From NCBI GenBank assembly GCA_016934395.1, contig JAFGSZ010000003.1, positions 1 through 38,458 on the forward strand: DNA of 38,458 nucleotides, in the 5' to 3' direction. This DNA is from Bacteroidales bacterium. GTDB taxonomy: Bacteria; Bacteroidota; Bacteroidia; Bacteroidales; UBA10428. This document shows positions 8,250 to 18,572 of this stretch, piece after piece (the first letter of the stretch is position 1; each line of letters begins with the position of its first letter). A program made the translations under genes and the position numbers. The notes below the pieces were generated by a model. That model did not search any database. It worked only from the letters and a program-made list of their open reading frames with translations, and was not told the origin of the DNA.

Positions 8250-10616
8250 ATGACAGATGCGGAATCAACAGTAAACATAAAAAAGATATTCGGATTATCT
8301 GAAGTTGAGCAGGCTTTTGTAAAGGAATCTGAAATCCGTGAAATTTCAACCACAATACCCTATATCGTAGTGGATAATTTCCCGAAACTGGGTTTGTTAA
8401 CTGCGTTGAGGTTTCTGGAATGGGCTTCTGAAAATCCCGAAGGTGTGATTTGCCTTCCAACCGGAAAAACTCCGGAATACTTTATTAAATGGACGCATTA
8501 TTTGCTGGATAACTGGAACACGGCCTCAGGAAAAAATATGTTATACAGATATGGGCTTCAACATGTAAAAAAGCCTGACATAAGAAACCTACGGTTTGTA
8601 CAGATTGATGAATTTTATCCGATAAATTCCAAACAACATAACAGTTTTTATAACTATGTAAAACACTATTATATAAAGGAGTTTGGCCTGGATAGTAAAA
8701 AAGCCCTGTTTATAAATTCCGAAAAAATTCATCTTCCGGATGGGAAACATTATTCGGAAGTATTTCCCGGCCTGGCTGTCGATCTTTCCTTGCGTTACCG
8801 CGAATGTAAAACTTCCATGGAATTTCTGCAGCAACAAGCAATTTTTAGCATTGATAACTGGTGCAGTAATTATGAAAAACAGATCCGTGAAATGGGCGGG
8901 ATCGGATTTTTTTTGGGAGGTATTGGTCCTGACGGCCATATTGCATTTAATACCCGGGGAGCCGATCTTTACTCAACTACCCGGCTAACATCCACAAATT
9001 TCGAAACGCAGGCAGTAGCCGCTTCTGACCTTGGAGGTATTGAAATATCCGGAAACCGGCTTGTTATTACTATCGGTCTGGAAACTATTACCTATAATCC
9101 CAATACGGTAGCAATTATTATTGCTGCCGGAGAAGCTAAGGCAGATGTTGTTAAAAACTCCCTTGAAAATCAGATTACCAATCTGTACCCGGCCACCTCA
9201 TTGTCTAAACTCCAAAACAGCAGGTTTTATTTAACAACCGGGGCTGCATCGAAATTAACCGACAGCATCAGGCAGCAATATGTACAGGGGGAATGGACAC
9301 ATCAGAAAACGGAAAGAGCAGTGATTGACCTGTGTAAAAAACTTTATACATACGGGCACAAATTACTCCCCGGTGACATAAAAAATGATCCGTACGGACG
9401 GTTAATACCATTGGTAAATAAAAACACTGTAGCTTCGGTAGAAAAAAGCATTATTGAAAAAATTGAGCGGGGACTTGCACCGGAAAAAAACCAGGTGTTC
9501 TTACATACCGGGCCGCATCACGATGATATTATGCTGGGTATATTGCCTTTTATTTCCAGCCATATAAGCGAAACTTCAAACGATTTTTATTTTAGCATAC
9601 TTACTTCAGGATTTACGGCTGTTACCAACAAATTTATAATCGATGTACTTGCTGATACAAAAAAATTCCTTGATGACGGCCTAATTCAAATGGTTGGGTA
9701 TCCCGACTTTTTTGATGTGGGTTACCGGTTTAAGTGGGATAAAGATGTATATCATTATCTTACCAAAGTGGCTGCCGGAGAGGAATATGAAAGGAGACGG
9801 GGTTTATGTCACAGGGTTGTGCGGGCTATCGTGGATATTTTTAAAGTTAAGGATGTCGCCCACCTTAGAGATACCCTGAATGAAACCATAGTGCTTTTAA
9901 AAAACAGTTATGATGGTGAAAAAAATCCTCCCAAAATTCAGAAGTTGAAAGGCATGTTGCGGGAATTTGAAGAAGAATTGGTATGGGCCCATTTTGGTAT
10001 TCAGGTAAAAAATGTAATTCATCTGCGATTGGGATTTTATACAGGGGATATTTTTGCTGAACAGCCGGAAAAACTTCGCGATGTTGCGCCTATCCTTGAA
10101 ACATTAAAAAAGATACAGCCTACCGTAATCAGTCTGGCATTTGATCCTGAAGGAAGCGGGCCCGACACACATTACAAAGTGCTTCAGGCTATAGCAGAGG
10201 CGCTTCGCGAATGGAAAAAAGAAAAGGACCTGTCGCATTTGCGAATCTGGGGATACCGGAATGTGTGGTATAAATTTACGGCTTCGGAAGCCAATATTAT
10301 TTTCCCGGTATCTTTAGACGACATGGCTGTTATGGACAACCTGTTTACCCATTGTTATCTTAGTCAGGTAGAGGCGTCATTTCCCAGCTATGAGATGCAC
10401 GGTAAGTTTAGTGAACTGGCACAAAAAATTTGGGTGGAGCAACTAAAAGACGTTCAGTTACTGCTTGGAAAAAATTATTTTTATCAGAATGATAATCCCA
10501 GGATCAGATCCAGCCATGGTATGATATTTTTGAAAGAGATGAATGTGGAAGAATTTTTGGTATTTGCCCGTAAGCTGGAAAAATCTATTTTAGGATCACA
10601 GGAAATTTTCAAATAA
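8250..10616 (+). CDS. NagB-like glucosamine-6-phosphate deaminase fused to a PIG-L/LmbE deacetylase domain
   Basis: This two-domain enzyme has about 788 residues. The N-terminal half (about 35-340) is a glucosamine-6-phosphate deaminase/isomerase: LPTGKTPE phosphate loop, IDEFYP acid region, and GGIGPDGHIAFN with the catalytic His. The C-terminal half (about 410-690) is a PIG-L/LmbE-type deacetylase with the zinc motif PHHDD and a later GPDTH. Together they could deacetylate and then deaminate an amino sugar. Bacteroidota encode such fusions, often annotated only as NagB. ATG 8250 is chosen; an in-frame TTG at 8241 adds three residues and is less likely. The sodium-solute symporter 66 bp downstream may import the substrate. 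Confidence 0.88.
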   Translation: MTDAESTVNIKKIFGLSEVEQAFVKESEIREISTTIPYIVVDNFPKLGLLTALRFLEWASENPEGVICLPTGKTPEYFIKWTHYLLDNWNTASGKNMLYRYGLQHVKKPDIRNLRFVQIDEFYPINSKQHNSFYNYVKHYYIKEFGLDSKKALFINSEKIHLPDGKHYSEVFPGLAVDLSLRYRECKTSMEFLQQQAIFSIDNWCSNYEKQIREMGGIGFFLGGIGPDGHIAFNTRGADLYSTTRLTSTNFETQAVAASDLGGIEISGNRLVITIGLETITYNPNTVAIIIAAGEAKADVVKNSLENQITNLYPATSLSKLQNSRFYLTTGAASKLTDSIRQQYVQGEWTHQKTERAVIDLCKKLYTYGHKLLPGDIKNDPYGRLIPLVNKNTVASVEKSIIEKIERGLAPEKNQVFLHTGPHHDDIMLGILPFISSHISETSNDFYFSILTSGFTAVTNKFIIDVLADTKKFLDDGLIQMVGYPDFFDVGYRFKWDKDVYHYLTKVAAGEEYERRRGLCHRVVRAIVDIFKVKDVAHLRDTLNETIVLLKNSYDGEKNPPKIQKLKGMLREFEEELVWAHFGIQVKNVIHLRLGFYTGDIFAEQPEKLRDVAPILETLKKIQPTVISLAFDPEGSGPDTHYKVLQAIAEALREWKKEKDLSHLRIWGYRNVWYKFTASEANIIFPVSLDDMAVMDNLFTHCYLSQVEASFPSYEMHGKFSELAQKIWVEQLKDVQLLLGKNYFYQNDNPRIRSSHGMIFLKEMNVEEFLVFARKLEKSILGSQEIFK

Positions 10617-10682
10617 TATTTTTATATTCAACACGTTTAATTCAGCTTCTGAAAATATACCTGTAATTAATACAAAACACCT

Positions 10683-12497
10683 ATGCATATTGAAATTATA
10701 GACTGGGGAATTATTGCCCTGTATTTTATTATCAGTATTAGTATTGGCATTTACATGTCAAAAAGAGCAGGAAGAAGTACCAGCGACTTTTTTCTTACCG
10801 GAAGGAACCTGCCCTGGTATGTAGCGGGTACAAGTATGGTGGCTACCACTTTTGCCGCCGATACTCCCCTTGCAGTAACCGAACTGGTATCCCAAAAAGG
10901 AATCGCCGGGAACTGGTTGTGGTGGAACATGTTGTTTGGCGGTATGTTAACGGTATTTTTCTTTGCCCGGCTTTGGCGAAGGTCGGATATTCTAACCGAC
11001 ACCGAGTTTGTATCCATACGTTATTCCGGCAGGCCTGCCCATTTTCTCCGCGGATTCAGAGCCGTATATATCGGTATTTTTATGAATGTTATTGTAATGG
11101 CATGGGTAAACCTGGCCATGGTAAAAATATTACAGGTGATGTTTCCTGATCTTACTGTTTTTGGTGTGCATGAAGTGCAGTTGTTGGGAATAAACTTTAG
11201 TTCGCATTTATTGGTAGTGGGATTATTAATGATTTTTGTGGCAGTATATTCTTCTCTGTCCGGATTATGGGGTGTTTCTATAACCGATACCTTCCAGTTT
11301 GTGGTTGCCATGGGTGGCAGCATTACCCTTGCGGTGCTGGCTGTGAAACATATCGGGGGTATGGATGGCTTAAAATCAAATCTTTCGGATGTGAAATGGG
11401 TGTTCGATTTTATTCCTGATGTGGGAAAAGATACTGCGGCCTCATCGATGGGACTGTTGAAAATGAGTGTTACTGCTTTGGTTGCTTATCTGGGAGTACA
11501 ATGGTGGGCAAGCTGGTATCCCGGAGCAGAACCGGGAGGTGGTGGATACGTGGCCCAGCGGATGATGTCGGCAAAAGATGAAAAACATTCCCTGTTTGCC
11601 ACACTGTGGTTTCAGGTAGCACACTATGCCCTTCGGCCCTGGCCATGGATTCTTGTGGCGCTGGTAGCCCTGGTATTGTATCCCAACGAACCGGACAAAG
11701 GCGCTACCTATGTTATGGTAATCCGCGACCTGCTTCCATCAGGATTATTGGGATTGTTACTGGCTGCTTTTTTTGCCGCCTATATGTCTACCATTGCTTC
11801 GCAAACAGTTTGGGGAACTTCGTATATTATAAACGATTTTTTCAGACCCTTCATCAAACCCGGGGCACAGGAAAAATATTATGTTACCATTTCGAGGATT
11901 ACGACATTTGTTCTTATCTTCTTTTCTATTATTGTTACTACCCAGTTTGACCGGATAAGTGATGCCTGGAAATTTATTCTGGCATGCAGCGGGGGTATCG
12001 GACTGGTACTTATGCTCCGGTGGTTCTGGTGGCGCATAAATGTCTGGAGTGAAATAGCGGCCATGGTCGCACCATACCTGGCGTTTCCGGCACTTAAGTA
12101 TGGTTTGGGTTATGATGTGATCGCCGAAGATTTTGAGATCAGCCTGATTATTATTGTAGCCTGGTCGACATTTGTTTGGCTGCTTGTTACCTTTTTAACA
12201 AAACCTACAGAACAAAATAAACTGGAAGAGTTTTATAAAAAAGTTCATCCCGGCGGAATAGGCTGGAAGCCTGTAGCTGATAAACTCCCCCAGGTTAAAG
12301 GGGATACAGGATTTGTAACGCTTTTTGTGAATTATATCTGTGGTTGTTTATTGGTGATGTTTACATTATTTGGTTTCGGGAAAATTCTTTTTAAAGATTA
12401 CCTGAATGGCGCCCTGTTTTTGGTGGTTGCTCTTATTGCCGGAGCCATAATTTACCGGAATTTATCGCGCACCGGATGGGACATAGTTGTTAAGTGA
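10683..12497 (+). CDS. sodium:solute symporter (SSS family)
   Basis: This 604-residue, multi-helix inner-membrane transporter of the SSS/SLC5 family has an N-terminus (IALYFIISISIGIYMSKR) and following FFLTGRNLPWYVAG signature typical of sugar and organic-solute symporters. About 13-14 membrane segments can be counted. Central Trp-rich motifs (VQWWASWYPG, RWFWWRIN) match the Bacteroidota subgroup. It lies 66 bp after the NagB/PIG-L fusion and is probably co-transcribed, so an amino sugar or its derivative is a reasonable but unproven substrate. Confidence 0.9.
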   Translation: MHIEIIDWGIIALYFIISISIGIYMSKRAGRSTSDFFLTGRNLPWYVAGTSMVATTFAADTPLAVTELVSQKGIAGNWLWWNMLFGGMLTVFFFARLWRRSDILTDTEFVSIRYSGRPAHFLRGFRAVYIGIFMNVIVMAWVNLAMVKILQVMFPDLTVFGVHEVQLLGINFSSHLLVVGLLMIFVAVYSSLSGLWGVSITDTFQFVVAMGGSITLAVLAVKHIGGMDGLKSNLSDVKWVFDFIPDVGKDTAASSMGLLKMSVTALVAYLGVQWWASWYPGAEPGGGGYVAQRMMSAKDEKHSLFATLWFQVAHYALRPWPWILVALVALVLYPNEPDKGATYVMVIRDLLPSGLLGLLLAAFFAAYMSTIASQTVWGTSYIINDFFRPFIKPGAQEKYYVTISRITTFVLIFFSIIVTTQFDRISDAWKFILACSGGIGLVLMLRWFWWRINVWSEIAAMVAPYLAFPALKYGLGYDVIAEDFEISLIIIVAWSTFVWLLVTFLTKPTEQNKLEEFYKKVHPGGIGWKPVADKLPQVKGDTGFVTLFVNYICGCLLVMFTLFGFGKILFKDYLNGALFLVVALIAGAIIYRNLSRTGWDIVVK

Positions 12498-12579
12498 TCA
12501 GGAACAGAGATAAAAATCAGACGTTCATTTATCCCAGATGAATTCAGGAACTAAAAATTTGACTTGAAAAGATATTTTA

Positions 12580-12927
12580 TTACACTTTAACCAGACTGGC
12601 TCTGAATTTGAAATTTAAAATGGCATATCCCGTAGATTTGCTGAAATAGGTTTCCCGGTTGGTTTCGAGTGATTTTGCTTTAAAACGGTCTTTTTCCACC
12701 GCAGTAACAATACATTTTGAATCTTTCACATATACTGTATTTCCTGGTTTTAAGTCATTGAACGATTTTGGGGTAGTTTTAAACCCGTCGAGATAGTACC
12801 TGTATTCCTCATTAACCTTTTTCATTGTGGCTATATCTCCGCCCCGGTCCGGATGAAATAACATGGCAAGTTTTCTGTAGTGATACCGCAACTGCTCCTC
12901 TGATAAAATATCTTTAAAATAGGTCAT
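12580..12927 (-). CDS. small J-domain (DnaJ-like) protein
   Basis: The N-terminal about 50 residues form a short J domain with the diagnostic HPD motif (LFHPDRGGD), the Hsp70-contact site. The C-terminal half carries a small beta-rich segment (KPGNTVYVKDSKCIVTAV...) found in other short Bacteroidota J-domain proteins; its role is unknown. There is no Gly/Phe linker, zinc domain or substrate-binding domain of full DnaJ. I use ATG 12927 (MTYFKDILS), where the J domain begins; an upstream ATG at 12951 would add eight hydrophobic residues. It is a single gene, convergent with the symporter. Confidence 0.82.
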   Translation of the reverse strand: MTYFKDILSEEQLRYHYRKLAMLFHPDRGGDIATMKKVNEEYRYYLDGFKTTPKSFNDLKPGNTVYVKDSKCIVTAVEKDRFKAKSLETNRETYFSKSTGYAILNFKFRASLVKV

Positions 12928-13097
12928 AAAATGTATTTGAAAAAACCACATTCAATAATCCCCTAAAATTATAGGTATGCTGAAAATATTTCAATAACAA
13001 AGAAGTGTTAGATATTAACTTTTTTCATTCAATATTAACATCAGGTCGTTAAAAGATAATCAAAATAGAAAATATCAGCCGGCGGAAGGTTAACATG

Positions 13098-13775
13098 TCA
13101 GGTAGAAGCAGAAGAAAGGATCTTGTCGAGGCTTGAAAATTTATTCCGGTAATCTTCTATAGATCGTTTTATCAATTCATGGGCTTCGTCGATTGAATAG
13201 GTGTGCGTGATCTCACAATTTGCTTTACTACCGGGTAAATCTTTATAGGTTAAAAAGTAATGCTTTAACCGGTCGATTACCAAAGGGGGCATGTCCGAAA
13301 TATCCTTATAACTGCTGTATACTGCGTCATTATCCAATACGGCAATAATTTTATCATCTGCTTCATCATCATCAATCATTCGGAATCCGCCTATGGGTTT
13401 TGCTCTTACGAGAATATCGCCATGGGTAATTTCCTTTTCGGTAAGGATACAAATATCTATCGGGTCGCCATCACCTTTAATATTCTCTCGATGTGTTTTT
13501 TCCATGGCAAACTTGGCAACTTCGGTACCGCTGTATGTCTGGGGAATAAATCCGTATAATGCCGGAACTACATTGGAATATTTTTGAGGACGATCAATTC
13601 TTAAATACCCCGAAATTTTGTCTACTTCATATTTTACCGTATCTGTTGGTACCATTTCGATAAAACAGATAATCACCTCCGGGGCATCGGGACCAATATC
13701 CACACCATGCCAGGGATGCGATTTGTATCTTAATCCCATAAGTCTGCCAATGGGGTCCATTAATTGATTTGCCAT
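13098..13775 (-). CDS. ppa: family I inorganic pyrophosphatase
   Basis: This soluble, cytoplasmic pyrophosphatase splits PPi to two phosphates. The 225-residue chain shows the family I signature DGDPID at residues 102-107, the upstream YGFIPQTY segment, and a C-terminal YKDLPGSK. Pyrophosphate removal pulls sulfate activation by ATP sulfurylase forward, so it is metabolically relevant to the APS reductase in this window, though PPase is also a general housekeeping enzyme. It is monocistronic by context. Confidence 0.93.
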   Translation of the reverse strand: MANQLMDPIGRLMGLRYKSHPWHGVDIGPDAPEVIICFIEMVPTDTVKYEVDKISGYLRIDRPQKYSNVVPALYGFIPQTYSGTEVAKFAMEKTHRENIKGDGDPIDICILTEKEITHGDILVRAKPIGGFRMIDDDEADDKIIAVLDNDAVYSSYKDISDMPPLVIDRLKHYFLTYKDLPGSKANCEITHTYSIDEAHELIKRSIEDYRNKFSSLDKILSSAST

Positions 13776-14135
13776 ATGTATTTTTTAGATTCAATAAGTT
13801 AACAAATTTTATTCAGAATGGTTTGATTTCTTGGTAAAAAGGGAATTCATGCAATTCATTAAAATAAAAAATAAAATTGGCAGCATATGTAAAGAAGAGT
13901 GCGTTATGAAAAATTGATTTTTTCAATCATAATGTTTACATTTATCTGAATTTTGGATTGCATTATTAGTAACAGGATAAGGTTTTGCCTGGTTTATTGG
14001 AAATGAAGATAGTATAACCAAGGATTTCTTAACACATTTAAAACATATACCAGCAAAAAGGGATTAGATTAGGATTTAAATCCAGGGACATACTACTAAA
14101 GCGATATATACTGAAACGCTATTGCAACATCAGTT
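13776..14135. other. 360-bp divergent intergenic region
   Basis: This AT-rich spacer lies between the pyrophosphatase (minus) and the CPBP protease (plus), so promoters for both should be here. A short inverted repeat around a T-run lies near 13910-13930 (ATTGA...TCAAT). No clear -33/-7 pair, ORF or RNA gene was recognised. Confidence 0.5.
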
Positions 14136-14933
14136 ATGAATACTAAAGTAATTAACAAAGCGTTAAGCGCTGGTATTTTATTTTTAGCCGTTATTCCGGT
14201 TTTTATTGTGCCATTATTTGGAATTGGTTTCCGGTTTTATGTGGTTATTTCTGCAATAATGATTGTTTTAACATTGTTGAGTTTTCAGGTAAATAAAGAA
14301 TTATCCCCCACTATTTTATTTTTTACCTTGGTTCATGTTTGCCGGCCCATAAATTTCTGGTTCACCGATTTAATTAACATTAGTTTTCCCGGAACATGGT
14401 TTTTAATTCCCATCCTTATTTTCACAGTATTCATTCTTATTTTTCCGCAAATTAGAAATACCATAAGCTGGTGGGCAAAAGAAAAGATAAATAGAAATTC
14501 ATTACTGATTATTGTCGGACTATCTGTAATAAGTGCGGCAGCATTATGGGTGTGGAGTAACTATTTTTTTGAAGGCATAACACAGTTTACCAAAATTTTG
14601 CCCGATGGGCCTGTACACTGGATGGTAATGTATGGAATCGGTTTTGCCGTTTTTAATTCCATAGCCGAAGAATATTTATCCAGGGGAATGTTGTGTAACG
14701 GACTTGAAAAACTGTTCTCAAATAAGGCGTTTATAATTTTAATTCAGGCAATAATTTTTAGTGTTTTTCATATCCATGGTTTTCCCGGAGGTATTAGCGG
14801 TATGGTGATGGTTTTTGTCTGGTCGCTGGTGCTAGGCTGGTTAAGATATCGTACCCGGGGGCTTTTAGGTGTGCTGATCGGGCACTTTTTAGCCGATCTT
14901 TCCATATATTTTATATTGTATGAATTAAAATGA
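14136..14933 (+). CDS. CPBP-family intramembrane glutamic endopeptidase
   Basis: This 265-residue integral membrane protein has about seven to eight predicted helices. The CPBP/Abi (CAAX-protease-like) catalytic motifs are all present: EExxxR at Glu178-Glu179...Arg183, FxxxH-type motif ending at His212, and HxxxD at His250...Asp254. It is therefore probably active as a membrane protease. Members act in protein processing or bacteriocin immunity; the target here is unknown. A 66-bp gap separates it from the next gene. Confidence 0.9.
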   Translation: MNTKVINKALSAGILFLAVIPVFIVPLFGIGFRFYVVISAIMIVLTLLSFQVNKELSPTILFFTLVHVCRPINFWFTDLINISFPGTWFLIPILIFTVFILIFPQIRNTISWWAKEKINRNSLLIIVGLSVISAAALWVWSNYFFEGITQFTKILPDGPVHWMVMYGIGFAVFNSIAEEYLSRGMLCNGLEKLFSNKAFIILIQAIIFSVFHIHGFPGGISGMVMVFVWSLVLGWLRYRTRGLLGVLIGHFLADLSIYFILYELK

Positions 14934-14999
14934 TCAATATCTGTTTTAGACTTTAATTTTAAAATTTTAGTAATCCATGTAAAATTTTAATATAAAAAC

Positions 15000-15452
15000 A
15001 TGAAAAAAATATACATTGTTATGTTCTGGGGTTTGTTTATCAGCTTTCTGATATCCTGCGAAACAGCGGACAATACCTTGTACCCTGTTGAATATCCTTA
15101 TTTAACATCAAGAGGGTATAACATCCTTGGTGATTCTCTCGATACTGCAACTGTAAGTGTACAATACAGCATGGCTGCTGATCTTAAAGGCGGAAGCAAT
15201 ATTAAAGTTACGATCGAAGGAGGAGTATGGGGTTTCGAAGTAATGCCAGATGCACCGGAAAACTGGAAGTCCGGCGATTTTGAGAATTATAACCAGGAAT
15301 TCTGGTCGGACAAAGATGGTGAGGATTGCGACCTTACATTTGAATTTATTGGAATAGAGGGTCCGGAAGACATGCTCATTACAATAAACATGTACGAGAA
15401 CCAGGTTGATACAATTTCCCGGACTAAGCAGGTGTATGTGAAAGTTTCTTAA
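15000..15452 (+). CDS. putative lipoprotein of unknown function
   Basis: This 150-residue protein begins with a lipoprotein signal peptide and lipobox Cys20 (LISC). The mature part is acidic, with alternating hydrophobic residues suggesting a beta-sandwich, and contains a DKDGEDCD stretch around residue 100 that could bind calcium. I do not recognise a family. It lies 80 bp before an outer-membrane barrel-like gene on the same strand, and both are probably envelope proteins. Confidence 0.7.
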   Translation: MKKIYIVMFWGLFISFLISCETADNTLYPVEYPYLTSRGYNILGDSLDTATVSVQYSMAADLKGGSNIKVTIEGGVWGFEVMPDAPENWKSGDFENYNQEFWSDKDGEDCDLTFEFIGIEGPEDMLITINMYENQVDTISRTKQVYVKVS

Positions 15453-15532
15453 TGAATAATACATTGTATACATTTTATTTTTTAAAATAAGCCATTGATA
15501 TTTTTTATATACATCAATTAAACTCTTTTACT

Positions 15533-16129
15533 ATGAAAAAATGTATCGTTTTGTTAGTTGCAATTATGTTGTCTGTTTCAGTATTTTCACAGGCCCATGT
15601 TACTGATAGTATTTTACCGGCTGCTTATGTGGAATCACAATTTGGATTAGGCCTTGGTATTGGTTTACACTATGGTGTGTTTGGCGCTAAATTGTTTTTT
15701 CAGCATACTTTTTCTGAAGCCGGGGTGGGTTTGGGATTTGTACCGCTTGCCTGGCAACCTGTATTTTCGGGTTCGTATAGTTTCTATTTTACTCCGAAAA
15801 GGATTAGCTTCCGTCCAAAAATTTCAGCTACGATATGTTCCTCAACTTCTTTTATCTATTTGTATGATCAGAACGACTTATCGACACTTGCTGAGAAGTA
15901 CTACCCGGGATATGGCATATATGCAGGTATTGAATATAAAAAACCCGGACAAAAATGGGGCCTTGATGCCAATGTAGGTTATCTTGCCCCCTTTGTTGGC
16001 GCAGATAAGGTTATTGAGGATTATGACAATTTTGTGGATGAGTTAGCTATGCGGGGATATTCTATTGAAAAAAAATTTGGTTCGCCAAGCGGGATTCGGA
16101 TATCGGTTGGATTTACCTATTATTTTTAG
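15533..16129 (+). CDS. putative outer-membrane beta-barrel protein
   Basis: This 198-residue protein has a clear signal peptide (residues 1-19, ending VFSQA). It continues with alternating Gly/aromatic strands (GLGLGIGLHYG, GVGLGFVP) and ends GFTYYF, with the C-terminal Phe typical of outer-membrane barrels. Its size suits an 8-stranded OmpA/OmpW-like barrel. No enzymatic motif is seen. Whether it forms a unit with the lipoprotein upstream is not known. Confidence 0.7.
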   Translation: MKKCIVLLVAIMLSVSVFSQAHVTDSILPAAYVESQFGLGLGIGLHYGVFGAKLFFQHTFSEAGVGLGFVPLAWQPVFSGSYSFYFTPKRISFRPKISATICSSTSFIYLYDQNDLSTLAEKYYPGYGIYAGIEYKKPGQKWGLDANVGYLAPFVGADKVIEDYDNFVDELAMRGYSIEKKFGSPSGIRISVGFTYYF

Positions 16130-16329
16130 GTAACTTACCATTTAGCGTCTTTTTTTGTATTTGTATTTTTTTTATTTTTAATAGGAATTTGGATTAATTC
16201 CTGTTTAAAATGTATAACATCTTTCTTTTATTTTGGGTACTATTAACGCCCCCAACTTCACTTAATATTCCAGATTAATTATCAGGAAAGAAAAGTACCA
16301 TTTTGTGGAAAAATATAAAAAATGAAAAA

Positions 16330-17724
16330 ATGAAAAGAGGAGTTTTATTCATCTTAATTAGTTGTTTTTTCCTGGCTTTGTCAGGTCAACTATCAACTTC
16401 ACCCGGTCAATTAAAAGTATCGGCAAATGGCCATTATTTGCAACAAGAAGACGGCTCACCATTTTTCTGGCTGGGAGATACCGGATGGGAATTATTTCAC
16501 CGATTATTGCTGGAAGAAATTCAAACTTATCTTGAAAACAGGCGGGAAAAAGGATTTAATGTAATCCAGGCTGTGATACTTGCCGAACAAAATGGGTTAA
16601 AAACGCCCAACCGTTATGGTGATTTGCCATTAATCAATATGGACCCGACATCTCCAAACGAAAAATACTTTCAATTAGTAGATACCGTTATTCGAATGGC
16701 CCTGTCAAAAAACCTGTATATGGGCTTACTGCCTGCATGGGGAGATAAGGTAACCCGGCTATGGGGTACAGGTCCCGTGATTTTTAACACGGAAAATGCA
16801 TACCAGTATGGAATGTGGCTTGGTAAACGGTATAATAATTTTACAAATATAATCTGGATTCTTGGAGGTGACCGGCCGCCTGTGCAGGACAGCGCTGACT
16901 GGCGTCCCGTATGGAGGGCCATGGCCCATGGTATTCTTGAGGGAACACAAAATAAAGCGATTATAGCCTACCATCCTTCGGGTTGGTTGTCCACCTCCAG
17001 AGATTTGAGTCAGGAGGACTGGCTGGACATAAATATGATGCAATCAGGACATGGAAGTGGACATGATGTGCCCGTATGGGAGTGGATAGCAAACGACTGG
17101 AATGTAATACCTGCTAAACCGGTATTGGATGCTGAACCCAACTACGAAGATCATCCGGTGAATCCCTGGCCTACGTGGAACCCGGCAAACGGATATTTCA
17201 GGGATTATGATGTGCGCAAACAAACTTATCGATCCGTGTTTGCCGGCGCCTGCGGGGTAACTTACGGTAATCACAGTATCTGGCAATTCTGGAATCCCAA
17301 AGTGGAAAAAATTAATTATGCCGAACGATACTGGACTGAAGCTCTCGACAGGCCGGGAGCTTTCCAGATGGGCTACCTGAAAAAACTTATTGAATCGAGA
17401 CCACAGTTTACCAGGATTCCCGATCAAAGTGTAATCATAAAAGGACAGGGTGAAAAAGGAGAATATATCACCGCATGCCGCGATAGTAATGGAAGTTATA
17501 TTTTTATTTATATGCCGGTGGGCAAAACAATTTCTGTGAACACGACTAGTATAAAATCCGGCAGGGTAGATTGCTGGTGGTTTAACCCCAAATCCGGTGA
17601 AATTATCCCTTTAGGCATAAAAACCCGAAAAGAGATTATGGAGTTTACGCCTTTCACATTGGGTATTGAAAGTGACTGGGTACTGGTCCTGGATGATCAT
17701 ATTTACAGGTATCCCAAACCATAA
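16330..17724 (+). CDS. GH140-like (DUF4038) secreted glycoside hydrolase
   Basis: This secreted or periplasmic enzyme of about 464 residues has a signal peptide in residues 1-20. A (beta/alpha)8 DUF4038 domain (about 26-375) starts with the typical [20 protein letters not shown] and is followed by a C-terminal beta domain of the collagenase-associated type (about 380-462). Asp181 (ILGGD) and Glu269 (LDAEPNYED) fit the two acids described for the apiosidase BT_1012, the founding GH140 member. The longer reading from TTG 16303 is rejected because ATG 16330 starts a clean signal peptide. It is not inside a polysaccharide utilisation locus here, so the substrate is uncertain. Confidence 0.85.
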   Translation: MKRGVLFILISCFFLALSGQLSTSPGQLKVSANGHYLQQEDGSPFFWLGDTGWELFHRLLLEEIQTYLENRREKGFNVIQAVILAEQNGLKTPNRYGDLPLINMDPTSPNEKYFQLVDTVIRMALSKNLYMGLLPAWGDKVTRLWGTGPVIFNTENAYQYGMWLGKRYNNFTNIIWILGGDRPPVQDSADWRPVWRAMAHGILEGTQNKAIIAYHPSGWLSTSRDLSQEDWLDINMMQSGHGSGHDVPVWEWIANDWNVIPAKPVLDAEPNYEDHPVNPWPTWNPANGYFRDYDVRKQTYRSVFAGACGVTYGNHSIWQFWNPKVEKINYAERYWTEALDRPGAFQMGYLKKLIESRPQFTRIPDQSVIIKGQGEKGEYITACRDSNGSYIFIYMPVGKTISVNTTSIKSGRVDCWWFNPKSGEIIPLGIKTRKEIMEFTPFTLGIESDWVLVLDDHIYRYPKP

Positions 17725-17750
17725 TGAATTAAGTTTTAAAATCAATCGGT

Positions 17751-18521
17751 ATGAACAAAATATATTTAGTACTATCCGTAAATGCAATATTATTTCAAGG
17801 ATGCAATATGGATATTACTCCGGGTAACAAAAGAACCCCAAATCCTCAAAGCCTGGAAATTTCTGAGAATATATCCCTGTCTACATGGGGACCGGTTTTC
17901 TTTTTTAAGCATGATTTTTTCCCGGCAAGTTTTTTACTAAAAACATACGATAAAACCTTGTATTTAGATCCCCTGTTAATTGACAATGGACCGCCGGCAG
18001 ATTATATACTGATTACCCATAACCATTTGGATCATCTTTCAGTTTCCGATATTCACAAGCTGTTAAAAAGCGAAACGATTATTATGGGCCCGAAAGCTGT
18101 GGTAAAAAAACTCACCGGAATGCCTGATGAGGTAACAGTAAAGCTGGTAGAACCGGGAGATACGCTGGATCTGGGTGAGATTCATTGTGTGGCTGTGCCT
18201 GCCTATTCCAAAGGATTGCCCACGCATCCTAAAAGTGCAAAAAATGTAGGGTATATCCTTTCCATAGATAACGAGAAGATTTATTTTACCGGAGATACCG
18301 ATGTAATTCCGGAAATGGAAACCTATAGCGGCATCACAGTAGCCTTAATACCGATAGATGGCGGGCAGTTTACAATGGATACAAAGTCTGCGGCAATGCT
18401 CGTAAACCGTATGAAGCCAAAGATATGTATCCCCATGCATTATGAACTGGGAAAGGACTGTGTTGAAGAATTTATACAGTTTGCGGATTCCGGGATATAC
18501 GTGCATGAGTTCCGGTATTAA
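17751..18521 (+). CDS. lipoprotein MBL-fold metallo-hydrolase (UlaG/UPF0173-like)
   Basis: This 256-residue protein has a lipobox at Cys18 (FQGC), so it is probably membrane-attached outside the cytoplasm. Metal ligands of the metallo-beta-lactamase fold are present: HNHLDH at residues 90-95, a later TGDTD loop, and a His in PMHYE. The layout matches the UlaG-like/UPF0173 branch. The substrate is unknown. It starts 26 bp after the GH140-like gene and is likely co-transcribed with it. Confidence 0.85.
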   Translation: MNKIYLVLSVNAILFQGCNMDITPGNKRTPNPQSLEISENISLSTWGPVFFFKHDFFPASFLLKTYDKTLYLDPLLIDNGPPADYILITHNHLDHLSVSDIHKLLKSETIIMGPKAVVKKLTGMPDEVTVKLVEPGDTLDLGEIHCVAVPAYSKGLPTHPKSAKNVGYILSIDNEKIYFTGDTDVIPEMETYSGITVALIPIDGGQFTMDTKSAAMLVNRMKPKICIPMHYELGKDCVEEFIQFADSGIYVHEFRY

Positions 18522-18572
18522 TAATTATTTTTTCTTTAAATCAATAGAATGATTCACATCTGAAATTATCTA

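Noticed and set aside
8589-8939. 116-residue minus-strand ORF
   Set aside because: Antisense to the NagB domain; composition fits a shadow frame.
17044-17427. 127-residue minus-strand ORF
   Set aside because: Antisense shadow of the GH140-like gene; no domain, and the plus strand is clearly coding.
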